DNA of 8,868 nt from Candidatus Latescibacterota bacterium (lineage in GTDB: Bacteria; Latescibacterota; 4484-107): contig JAUWMS010000067.1 of assembly GCA_030613045.1 (NCBI GenBank), positions 1 through 8,868 on the forward strand, read 5' to 3'. The notes under the pieces were generated by a model. The model had not been told where the DNA came from. It worked only from the letters and a program-made list of their open reading frames with translations, and ran no database searches. This document shows, piece by piece, positions 1-6,736 of this stretch. The translations under genes and the position numbers were made by a program. Within the stretch, counting starts at the first letter, position 1. Every line of letters begins with the position of its first letter.

Positions 1-826
1 TCGCCGCGCTTCCCCATTGATCCAGCGAATGGGCCACATAGGCCCCGTCACGGATTTCGACCGCCTCCTCCTCGTTGCTGAGGATCGTCGTATTAACCAC
101 CGTAGTTGCGGTGTCTATCACCGCATAAGGCCCGATGTAAACGTCCGCCACCTTCTTCGTATGCCGGATCGCCGCGCCGCGGTCGATCACGCCCACGTTC
201 GACCGGACGGCCTCCACGTAACGGGATACCGCCTCCTCATAGCGCTCGATGAGCGCCCTGTCGCCCCTGGATTTGGCGATTTTCGCCGCCACCTCCACCG
301 TGATCTCCGCGTAGGCTTTGACCTCTCTGCCGCCGGTCTCGATGGCAATGGGAAGCTCCACTCCGTTGCCGAAGACCGCCTCCGGACCCGTGGAGATGGT
401 GCCGCAGTCGAACAGGACGGCGCCCTCTCTGACCACGTAATTGGACAGCAATTTGACGTCGCGCACGAGGACATTGCTTCCGATGCAGCAGTGGGTCAGT
501 GTGCTGTTGGATATTCCCGCCGGGAGGAATATTCCGTCTCCAACGTCCATCTCTTTGTCGAATTTCCCCAGCACAACGGATCCAAAAAAGGACGAGTTTC
601 GCACCCGGTCGGGATCGAAGCCCCGAACCACGCGTACCTTCGCCCAATCCGCTGCGAGGTTCCCGTTTTTCTCCAACCGGGCGATATCCGCATCCGTCAA
701 CGGGACGACCTCAGCCTCCCCAACCGCAGCCCGCCGGCCCCCATCCTCCCGAATAGCGGATATACTCCGGATCAACTCAGAGGTCTCGATGGCCTTGTTT
801 ACCAGCTCCAACGCATCTATATCCAT
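1..826 (-). CDS. DUF4954 family protein, N-terminal part (3' end cut by window edge)
   Basis: The reading frame is open from an ATG at 826 to the window edge, giving 275 codons with no stop. The fragment opens with a helical stretch, followed by L-T-D-A-D-I-A-R-L and then a D-W-A-K-V-R-V / G-F-D-P-D-R-V-R-N-S-S-F-F-G segment (about residues 45-80). After that come short isoleucine/valine-spaced repeats (I-S-N-S-T-L, I-G-S-N-V-L-V) typical of left-handed beta-helix (hexapeptide) proteins. The pattern fits the DUF4954 family as I remember it from Bacteroidetes, where proteins are about 650 residues, so more than half is missing here. Biochemical function is unknown; distant likeness to sugar-nucleotide acyltransferases is inferred from the fold only. 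The start lies 6 nt after the stop of the GlmU-like gene, with only a weak GGGGAT as ribosome site, which suggests translational coupling. The pairing of two beta-helix proteins suggests a joint role in sugar-nucleotide metabolism. Confidence 0.8.
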   Translation of the reverse strand, partial: MDIDALELVNKAIETSELIRSISAIREDGGRRAAVGEAEVVPLTDADIARLEKNGNLAADWAKVRVVRGFDPDRVRNSSFFGSVVLGKFDKEMDVGDGIFLPAGISNSTLTHCCIGSNVLVRDVKLLSNYVVREGAVLFDCGTISTGPEAVFGNGVELPIAIETGGREVKAYAEITVEVAAKIAKSRGDRALIERYEEAVSRYVEAVRSNVGVIDRGAAIRHTKKVADVYIGPYAVIDTATTVVNTTILSNEEEAVEIRDGAYVAHSLDQWGSAA

Positions 827-832
827 GACAAA

Positions 833-2140
833 TTATCCCCACGGCCGTTCGATGTATTCTCTCCGTTCCTCCTCCGTCATCTCGTAGAGCGTCTTAAAAA
901 GCGTTCTATCCTCCTCGGTCAGTTCGATCTTGCGGCGCCCCATCGCCTTCTCCGCCGTATTGAGAAGCATGCTGAAGAGCCGTTTTCCCCCCATCAGCCT
1001 TTGGGTCTTGTTCTGCTTCAGTTCTTTCTGTTCCGCCGGCGCAATCCAGAGGAAAGAAGGGATAAACTTGGGAGGCAGCTTCCCCGTCGGGAGAATATTG
1101 TTCATCACCCCGATCATCGTTCCCGTGTTGAACAGCACGCCGATCCCCGTCTTCGTGTGATCGCCGATAAACGAGCCGATCTTGGTGCTGCCCGAATCCG
1201 TCTTTTTCCGGTTCTGAGGGTAGGGGCCGATGTGCAGTTCCACGCCGCTGTAATCGTTCTTCAGATCGCTGTTGGTGGTCATCGCTCCGAGATTGACCCA
1301 TTCTCCAAGGTACGCGTGGCCGAGAAAACCCGCGTGATACTTGTTCGTGTACCCGTGGATGATGCACTCCTCCACTTCGCCGCCAATCTTACAAACAGGA
1401 CCGATCGCACAGCCTTCCCGCAGATTAGTTCCCACGATCTCCGTATTCTTCCCAATGGCCGACGGGCCTTCGATCCGACTGTTCGGATACACCGTCACGC
1501 CCTCTTCGATGATGATCGGGCCATGCCGTGCATCCAGGACCACGAGGGGCTGAATCTCCGCGCTCTCGGCGATGTAAATATCGTCCTCACTACCTATCAC
1601 GGCCACCGTAGAGGGAAGCTTACAATGAATGCCCTTTTTGCACGCCGCCTTAAAATCCTCCTCGATGGCCTCCGGGTTGAGGTTGATCAAGTCCCAGGGG
1701 TGCTCGATCAACCGCGCCTCGATCTGTTTTCCGGAAAGCTTTCCTCTCAATCCCGCAAGCAGGCGGTCGAAGGGCAGTCCCTTGTATGCCTCGATGGTGC
1801 TCGCCTTGGCCCGGAGATACACCACGTCCCCTCGACAGAGTCCCTCCTCCTCATCGCCTTCCAGTGGGAGTTCGTCCTGGCCCATCAGCCAGCGCCCGTT
1901 GATGAAAAGAACATCCGTATCCTCCAGCGCGGACAACTCGTTGACCGCCCCTTCCACCTTTTTCCGATACACGGGAGCCAGATACTCCCGCACGAAAAAG
2001 CAGATCTCCACGTCCTCAAAATTCCGGGCCACCTTCTCCCACAACAAGGTATGTCCGCACTTCAATTCAGACACCGGCCGCGTCATCGTCATCGGATACA
2101 AATTGGAGTACTTACCGTCTTCAAAAATACAGATTTTCAT
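833..2140 (-). CDS. Alternate GlmU-like protein: putative sugar nucleotidyltransferase with left-handed beta-helix domain
   Basis: A 435-residue protein. Residues 1-~180 form a divergent nucleotidyltransferase domain: it lacks the G-x-G-T-R-M loop of classical GlmU but has E-D-G-K at 7-10 and P-M-T-M-T-R-P-V at 16-23, followed by L-K-C-G-H. This matches the alternate bacterial GlmU family, in which an acidic residue and an L-P-L-T-x-T-R-P segment stand at the N-terminus. Residues ~195-365 are hexapeptide repeats forming a left-handed beta-helix, with the conspicuous block at 262-297 (H-G-Y-T-N-K-Y-H, G-F-L-G-H-x-Y-L-G-E-W-V-N-L-G-A, N-S-D-L-K-N-D-Y). The C-terminal ~70 residues are helical and charged. 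Expected role by family: UDP-GlcNAc synthesis from GlcN-1-P using acetyl-CoA and UTP; this is inference from family membership and both activities are unproven here. The ATG at 2140 is supported by AGGAGG 9 nt upstream. Neighbours pta and nagB support an amino-sugar role. Confidence 0.85.
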   Translation of the reverse strand: MKICIFEDGKYSNLYPMTMTRPVSELKCGHTLLWEKVARNFEDVEICFFVREYLAPVYRKKVEGAVNELSALEDTDVLFINGRWLMGQDELPLEGDEEEGLCRGDVVYLRAKASTIEAYKGLPFDRLLAGLRGKLSGKQIEARLIEHPWDLINLNPEAIEEDFKAACKKGIHCKLPSTVAVIGSEDDIYIAESAEIQPLVVLDARHGPIIIEEGVTVYPNSRIEGPSAIGKNTEIVGTNLREGCAIGPVCKIGGEVEECIIHGYTNKYHAGFLGHAYLGEWVNLGAMTTNSDLKNDYSGVELHIGPYPQNRKKTDSGSTKIGSFIGDHTKTGIGVLFNTGTMIGVMNNILPTGKLPPKFIPSFLWIAPAEQKELKQNKTQRLMGGKRLFSMLLNTAEKAMGRRKIELTEEDRTLFKTLYEMTEEERREYIERPWG

Positions 2141-2144
2141 GATT

Positions 2145-2163
2145 CCTATCCTCCTCAGATAGG
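2145..2163 (-). promoter_or_regulatory. Small hairpin presenting the Shine-Dalgarno of the GlmU-like gene
   Basis: On the minus strand CCTATC and GATAGG are perfect complements (6 bp) around a 7-nt loop TGAGGAG. The Shine-Dalgarno AGGAGG (2150-2155) falls almost wholly in that loop, 9 nt before the ATG at 2140. Such a structure could display or mask the ribosome site in the mRNA between pta and this gene. A chance 6-bp inverted repeat is possible; only the base pairing is seen directly. Confidence 0.35.
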
Positions 2164-2195
2164 TTCAGATAGATAGTATGTAGCCGACCGCTCGA

Positions 2196-3242
2196 TCACT
2201 CATCGCCTTCCCTCGAAAGCCGACGGTTTCCCCCCTGGCTCTGGACAACAGTAATGGCTGTCACAACTATGATATCCTGCACACTGGCTCCTCTGGACAA
2301 ATCGTTCATGGGCTTTCGAAATCCCTGAAGAATGGGTCCATACGCCTGCGCCCCCGCCAGGTACTGGGTAATCTTATATCCGATATTTCCGGCGTTCAAA
2401 TCCGGAAAGATCAATATGTTTGCTCGTCCGGCCACCCGGCTGAACTCAGGGAGTTCCTCCCTCCCCATCTTCAGCTTCCGAGCCGCCACCTCGACATCCA
2501 CGGCCGTATCGAGTTGAAATTCTCCGTCAATATCCAGATCAGGAGCTTTCTCATTGGCTATCTTTGTGGCATCTAATACCTTGTCCACCAAACGCCCCGC
2601 CGCACTGCCCTTCGTAGAATAGGAGAGCATCGCCACCCTGGGCGTCCAATCGAACAGGGTCTCCGCGTTACGGGCCGCGAGGATGGCAATCTCTGCTAAC
2701 TCTTCCGCGGTAGGATCGGGATTGACCCCCGCATCGGCATAGATCAACGCGCCATGTTCGCCCACTAAGGGATTGGGCATAACCATAATAAAAAAACTTG
2801 AAGGAATCGATATGCCGTCCATCAAGCCTACAGTTAACTGAGCCGCACGCACCTCAGTAGCCGTAAGGTTCGCCACGCCGGCTACACCTCCGGCTACTTC
2901 CCCCGCCCTGGTCATCATGCCTCCAAAGTACAAAGGCCGACCGACCAGCCTTCTGGCTATTTTCTCCGAAGTCATCCTCGTCCGGCGATACAGATCTACA
3001 TATTCCTCTATGCGTTCGGGCGAATTGGCGGGATCTACCACCTTGATCCCGTCAAGGTCCATCCCCAAGGCCGCCGCCCGGGTACCGATCTCATGGGGAT
3101 TGCCCAGCAGAACAGGGTAGGCAATCCCTTCTTTCAGCATTTGCGCCGAGGCCCGAATAATTCGATCGTCTGTGCCTTCCGGAAACACAATAGATTCTGG
3201 GTGCCGCTTGGCTCTGGCCTTCAGATTTTCAAGAATATCCAT
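2196..3242 (-). CDS. pta: Phosphate acetyltransferase (Pta)
   Basis: A 348-residue cytoplasmic enzyme that interconverts acetyl-CoA plus phosphate and acetyl phosphate plus CoA (EC 2.3.1.8). The whole length matches the short, single-domain Pta type: I-V-F-P-E-G-T-D-D-R at 18-27, Y-F-G-G-M at 105-109, Y-A-D-A-G-V-N-P-D-P at 168-177, S-Y-S-T-K-G-S-A at 207-214, and the signature region N-I-L-I-F-P-D-L-N-A-G-N-I-G-Y-K (275-290) followed by G-P-I-L-Q-G (302-307) and N-D-L-S-R-G (313-318). Ser316, Arg317 and Asp323 correspond to the active-site Ser309, Arg310 and Asp316 of the Methanosarcina thermophila enzyme. It lacks the extra N-terminal domains of the long enterobacterial form and carries a short polar tail after the usual C-terminus. 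The start has GAGG 7 nt upstream, overlapping the nagB stop (gap 10 nt). No ackA lies beside it; placement among amino-sugar genes suggests handling of acetyl groups in that pathway (inference). Confidence 0.96.
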   Translation of the reverse strand: MDILENLKARAKRHPESIVFPEGTDDRIIRASAQMLKEGIAYPVLLGNPHEIGTRAAALGMDLDGIKVVDPANSPERIEEYVDLYRRTRMTSEKIARRLVGRPLYFGGMMTRAGEVAGGVAGVANLTATEVRAAQLTVGLMDGISIPSSFFIMVMPNPLVGEHGALIYADAGVNPDPTAEELAEIAILAARNAETLFDWTPRVAMLSYSTKGSAAGRLVDKVLDATKIANEKAPDLDIDGEFQLDTAVDVEVAARKLKMGREELPEFSRVAGRANILIFPDLNAGNIGYKITQYLAGAQAYGPILQGFRKPMNDLSRGASVQDIIVVTAITVVQSQGGNRRLSREGDE

Positions 3243-3252
3243 CTAATATCCT

Positions 3253-4035
3253 CTATTTTTTGAGTAACTCCGCCAGAATTTTCTCCGAATGAAGATAGAA
3301 TTCCCGCCGCTTGAACGCCGTCGAAGCCTCCTCATCCACGATCACGACGGTATCGGGGTGCATCTGGAGCGCCGACGAGGTGATCTGGCTGGTTATGGGG
3401 CCTTCGACCGCCTCGGCGATGATATTGGCTTTCTTCGCGCCGTTGACCAACACCAGGCATTTCTGCGCCTCGAGGCTCGTACCCACGCCCATCGTAATAG
3501 CCAGATGCGGCACATCTTCTTCTTTCTCGAAGAACCGCGCATTGTCCTTGATGGTCCCCTCGTCCAACGTCACGAGATGTGTCCTTGAAGCTAAGGACGA
3601 CCCCGGCTCGTTGAACGCGATGTGGCCATCCCCCCCGATGCCGAGCACCTGAATATCAATCCCGCCGGCCTCCTCGATCATCTCCTCGTAATGGGCGCAG
3701 GCTCCGTTCACGTCGGGCGCGGTTCCACTGGGCACATTGATCTTGGCAGGCAAGACGTTGATATAGTTGAACAGATTGTCGTGCATGAAATAGTGGTAGC
3801 TCTGATCGTGGGCTGGGGCCAATCCGTAGTACTCGTCCAGATTGAACGTGGTCACCCGCGCAAAATCCAGCCCTTCCTCCTTGTGCATCCGAATCAGCTC
3901 TTTATACAAGCCAATGGGCGTGCTCCCCGTAGCGAGACCGAGCACGCAATCGGGCTTGTTCCGCACGATCTCCGCCACAAACCCCGCCGCTTTTTTGCTC
4001 ATCGAATCGTAATCCTGCTCAATAATAACGCGCAT
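3253..4035 (-). CDS. nagB: Glucosamine-6-phosphate deaminase (NagB)
   Basis: A 260-residue cytoplasmic isomerase-deaminase converting D-glucosamine 6-phosphate to D-fructose 6-phosphate and ammonia (EC 3.5.99.6); length is normal for the family. The phosphate-binding turn A-T-G-S-T-P is at 35-40, F-N-L-D-E-Y-Y-G-L at 64-72 with catalytic Asp67 (Asp72 of E. coli), and G-I-G-G-D-G-H-I-A-F-N-E-P-G-S at 132-146 with Asp136, His138 and Glu143 (E. coli Asp141, His143, Glu148). All catalytic residues are therefore present. The C-terminus ends soon after the Y-L-H-S segment. Whether it responds to the GlcNAc-6-P allosteric activator cannot be judged. The ATG is preceded by AGGAGAG at a 6-nt spacing. 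It stands 45 nt after the NagB-like/PIG-L fusion and 10 nt before pta, so it is probably cotranscribed with both. Confidence 0.97.
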   Translation of the reverse strand: MRVIIEQDYDSMSKKAAGFVAEIVRNKPDCVLGLATGSTPIGLYKELIRMHKEEGLDFARVTTFNLDEYYGLAPAHDQSYHYFMHDNLFNYINVLPAKINVPSGTAPDVNGACAHYEEMIEEAGGIDIQVLGIGGDGHIAFNEPGSSLASRTHLVTLDEGTIKDNARFFEKEEDVPHLAITMGVGTSLEAQKCLVLVNGAKKANIIAEAVEGPITSQITSSALQMHPDTVVIVDEEASTAFKRREFYLHSEKILAELLKK

Positions 4036-4080
4036 AGGATGCTCTCCTTATAAAAGGGGGAAATGAAAACGGACGGATGT

Positions 4081-6429
4081 TCAGGACGGACATTCGGTGC
4101 GTCTCTTCAGGGAGCGGGTTTCCTCGAAAAATTCCTCCAGAGGCATCGAACGAATAAACACCAGGCCACGGGTCGCCCGAAGTCGCGGTACATTGCTGGC
4201 GTAGAAGGAATCTCTTCCCAGGCAGGTCTTGATCGTAGCGTACTGCTCAACGATGATTTTCTGAGCCAGATCGCAAAAGGGGCCATCATATTCGTAGCTT
4301 GGAAACGACGCACTCCGTTGCGACCCAAAACACGTGTGAAAGGCGCTCTGCATAATCGCCAGCGAATTCATCGAAACCGGGACGAAGATATCGGCCTCGG
4401 AAGGATGGAAGCGATACCACACATTCCGGTAGCCCCAGACTCTCAATGCATGGTCCGCCCGCTCCTTCCGATAGGCCCTCAACGCTTCCGCAACCGCCTG
4501 GAGAACCTTGTAATGGGTATCCGGGCCGCTGCCCTCCGGATCGAGGGCCACCGTCACCACATCCGGCTTCACGCTTCTCAGAAGATCGAGAACCGGTTGG
4601 ACGTCCCGCTCCCATTCCAGTTGCGGCGTAAAAATGTCACCCGTGTAGAAACCCAGCCGCAGATGAGAGATGTGATTGCAGTTAAAACCAAAATGCGCCC
4701 AGAGGAGCTCTTCTTCCCATTCCCGGATCATCCCTTTCAGCTTCTGAACAAACGGGATATCCTTCTTGCCCGGATGTCCACTCGCAAAGTAGTCCTCCAA
4801 CTTCCCGATTTCCGCCCGCAAAACCTCGATGTCCTCTGTCTCCGTCAATTCAATCAGGTCGCGCAGCACCCGACGGGCTTCTGCCTCTTTTTGCATCTCC
4901 GTGCTGTTCGCGGAGACCCCATCGAGATACTGGTATATATCCCGGTTTCGGCTCACTACATCATCCGGCGAAAAGTATCCCTCCTCCATGAGGCAGTCAA
5001 GCGTGCCTTTGACAAGCGCTTTTTTGAGATTCCGAAGCAGGGAAAGGGTATAGGCATTCGTGACCGACGTAAACCCACTGGTAAGGGTAAGAAAGTGGTG
5101 CGTATTTTGAGGATTTCGTACGAGGTGAATGATGTAAGGAAGGTACCCTAACATAATATCATCGTGATGGGGGGCCGTGTGAAGGAAGGTAAGGCCGCTG
5201 ACGCTCTCGAGGCCCTTCGAGATTCGTTGTTGTAACGCGCTGTTTATTTTATAGGTGAGGTACGGAACATCTACATTTTTCTCTAATAACAAATTTCCAA
5301 GACGGCTCTCCGCCAGATCCGCCGTGGTTAGCTCCATCAGGCTTTTTCGCTTTTCCGAGGCGATGTCAATCAGAATACGCTCCAGAGAAACGGAGGGGAT
5401 GGTGGGTAATGCATGTAGTCTCTGATACCTTCGTTCGACAAGCAAATGAGCGGCGCCTTCAGTGAGGTAGAACCGAGCGCCGGGCAAGGCTTGCAAAGCT
5501 GTTGCCGGATACCGCACGGACGCCTCCTGCTCCACGGCATCTTTGACCACCTTCGCCTTGCTGTCACCGGCCGCAATGATCAGGGCCGTTGTGGTAACAT
5601 TCATGGTAATCGTCTTCAAACCGATGCTACATACAACGTTATCCCGAGACATTTCAATTCCGCCGAGATCCGTAGCCGCCGCGGCAGCGGTTTCATAATT
5701 GATCGGGATCAGACGGGTCGTGCTGAAATGGTCCGATCCCTTGATATTAAAACCGATGTGTCCATCCGGACCGATGCCGCCGAGAAAAAAACCGATGCCC
5801 CCCCATTCCCGTATCCGTGCTTCGTATTCCATTGCGGACTGATCCGCCGCCGTGATGGCCTGGTACTGCATCTGCTCCACTTCATTCGCGGGCTGACGAA
5901 AACGTAAAGACAGATCGACCTTTCCGTCTGGAAATACCCATCCCAAATCCCGTCCGGCAGGCGCTCCCGTCTTCCAGATGTCCATCAAAAGGGCGCGTTG
6001 AGGATCTAAGCCAAATCCCTTGAAGTAAAAACGATTAATATAGTATGCGAAGCTATTTTCCTGAGCCGGATTGATCGGGTAGAATTCGTCGATCTGAACG
6101 AATGAAAAGGAATTCATCTCGGGTTTACGCGCTGGATCCAAACCCCATTCCGCCAACTCCCTTTGGACCTCCGCCTGATTCCAGCGCTGCAGAAAATAGA
6201 GGGTCCACTTGACGAAATGCTCCGGCGTTTTCCCGGTGGGCAGCGAAACAACCCCCTCTGGGTTCAACTGGAGCCATTCCAAGAAGCGAAGCGCGGTTAG
6301 TTTTCCCAAACTGGGAAAATCCGGCACCTCCACAACGGCTATCTTCTCAGCAGGGGAATAGCAGCAGGGCTTACCCGACTTCTGCAAAGCACGTTCTTCG
6401 ACACGGGAAGTATGATCATAGATTCGCAT
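4081..6429 (-). CDS. NagB-like / PIG-L (LmbE) deacetylase fusion protein
   Basis: A 782-residue two-domain protein with no signal peptide or membrane segment. Residues ~15-345 are a NagB-like sugar-phosphate isomerase fold: phosphate turn S-L-P-T-G-K-T-P (62-69), Q-I-D-E-F-Y with Asp114, and G-I-G-P-D-G-H-I-G-F-N-I-K-G-S containing Asp222 and His224. The glutamate equivalent to E. coli Glu148 is isoleucine (Ile229), so normal deaminase activity is doubtful. Residues ~410-700 are a PIG-L/LmbE-type zinc deacetylase: T-A-P-H-H-D-D (418-424) supplies likely ligands His421 and Asp424 and base Asp423; His639 in P-D-T-H-Y-K-V is the likely third ligand. A charged, helical insert (~470-585) separates these motifs. 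Fusions of this kind are known in Bacteroidetes and relatives, usually near 650 residues, annotated as deaminase-like. A GlcNAc-6-P or related deacetylase role is inference. I chose the ATG at 6429; an in-frame TTG at 6438 adds three residues, and neither has a strong ribosome site. Confidence 0.88.
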   Translation of the reverse strand: MRIYDHTSRVEERALQKSGKPCCYSPAEKIAVVEVPDFPSLGKLTALRFLEWLQLNPEGVVSLPTGKTPEHFVKWTLYFLQRWNQAEVQRELAEWGLDPARKPEMNSFSFVQIDEFYPINPAQENSFAYYINRFYFKGFGLDPQRALLMDIWKTGAPAGRDLGWVFPDGKVDLSLRFRQPANEVEQMQYQAITAADQSAMEYEARIREWGGIGFFLGGIGPDGHIGFNIKGSDHFSTTRLIPINYETAAAAATDLGGIEMSRDNVVCSIGLKTITMNVTTTALIIAAGDSKAKVVKDAVEQEASVRYPATALQALPGARFYLTEGAAHLLVERRYQRLHALPTIPSVSLERILIDIASEKRKSLMELTTADLAESRLGNLLLEKNVDVPYLTYKINSALQQRISKGLESVSGLTFLHTAPHHDDIMLGYLPYIIHLVRNPQNTHHFLTLTSGFTSVTNAYTLSLLRNLKKALVKGTLDCLMEEGYFSPDDVVSRNRDIYQYLDGVSANSTEMQKEAEARRVLRDLIELTETEDIEVLRAEIGKLEDYFASGHPGKKDIPFVQKLKGMIREWEEELLWAHFGFNCNHISHLRLGFYTGDIFTPQLEWERDVQPVLDLLRSVKPDVVTVALDPEGSGPDTHYKVLQAVAEALRAYRKERADHALRVWGYRNVWYRFHPSEADIFVPVSMNSLAIMQSAFHTCFGSQRSASFPSYEYDGPFCDLAQKIIVEQYATIKTCLGRDSFYASNVPRLRATRGLVFIRSMPLEEFFEETRSLKRRTECPS

Positions 6430-6484
6430 GATATCCAAGTGACTTGCGATGACAAAAGGCTACCCCTCAAGGAGTAAACCTAAC

Positions 6485-6558
6485 TGGCTGCGGGGCAGGG
6501 ATTCGAACCCCGAAAACGCGGTCCAGAGCCGCGTGTATTGCCATTATACGACCCCGCA
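6485..6558 (-). tRNA. tRNA-Gln (anticodon CUG), CCA encoded
   Basis: A complete 71-nt cloverleaf plus encoded CCA (6485-6487). The acceptor stem TGCGGGG/CCCCGCA has 7 perfect pairs with discriminator G73. The D stem is GTAT/ATAC, the anticodon stem CGCGG/CCGCG with loop CTCTGGA gives anticodon CTG (reads CAG, Gln), the variable loop is TTTT, and the T arm is CGGGG-TTCGAAT-CCCTG with one G-U pair. The U1-A72 first pair and G73 are typical of tRNA-Gln. It lies 55 nt upstream of the fusion gene on the same strand with no clear terminator between, so it may be the first element of that transcript. gltX lies about 1 kb upstream on the same strand; in bacteria without GlnRS, GluRS charges this tRNA with Glu before amidation, but nothing here shows which route is used. 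Confidence 0.96.
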
Positions 6559-6579
6559 GCATGTTCTTAGACGCTCAAA

Positions 6580-6614
6580 ATTATGTCGGTAACTCCGAAC
6601 TATTGCTCAGTCAA
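6580..6614 (-). promoter_or_regulatory. Possible weak promoter for tRNA-Gln and the downstream operon
   Basis: Minus-strand CATAAT (6580-6585) resembles a -10 box and lies 21 nt before the tRNA 5' end. A TTGACT element resembling a -35 box is at 6609-6614, but the spacing is 23 nt instead of about 17, so the pair is not a convincing sigma-70 promoter. The -10-like box alone may be functional. No better candidate was seen between the HicB-like gene and the tRNA, or between the tRNA and the fusion gene. Confidence 0.25.
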
Positions 6615-6711
6615 CGGAACGCTCGAGCCATCTGACGACGGATAATAAATTCCAGCCCCTCTGATACAGCGCTGATACAAACGTAGTCGGGTGCAAGTCC
6701 TCATTCGACAA

Positions 6712-6734
6712 CCATCCGGAGCTTGGCCGGACAG
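6712..6734 (-). terminator. Weak hairpin after the toxin-antitoxin locus
   Basis: On the minus strand, just 2 nt after the TGA of the HicB-like ORF, TCCGG pairs with CCGGA around a 7-nt loop; two G-U pairs and a C-G can extend it to 8 bp. No uridine run follows, so it is not a classical intrinsic terminator. It could slow 3' exonucleases or be a chance fold. Confidence 0.25.
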
Positions 6735-6736
6735 GA

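Larger units (their letters stand above)
6559..6736. other. Gene-free gap between the HicB-like gene and tRNA-Gln
   Basis: About 180 nt with no convincing coding region on either strand. It holds the promoter-like boxes before the tRNA, a hairpin just after the HicB-like stop, and a short direct repeat CTGATACA (twice within about 20 nt on the plus strand near 6660-6680). The only ORF crossing it runs in the wrong frame through the helix-turn-helix coding region and has no recognisable domain. Confidence 0.6.

Noticed and set aside
17..2176. A 719-codon open frame on the plus strand opposite the DUF4954 and GlmU-like genes
   Set aside because: It is exactly antisense to two well-supported genes and crosses their junction. 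Its translation is rich in Arg/His/Pro with no recognisable domain, as expected for the complement of GC-rich coding sequence.
4036..4080. TATAAG in the gap before nagB as a -10 promoter box
   Set aside because: No acceptable -35 box at the right spacing; the bases double as the region next to the AGGAGAG ribosome site, so an internal promoter is not supported.
4063..5151. A 362-codon plus-strand open frame opposite the PIG-L domain
   Set aside because: Antisense shadow: no domain, no ribosome site that stands out, and the minus-strand frame carries clear catalytic motifs.
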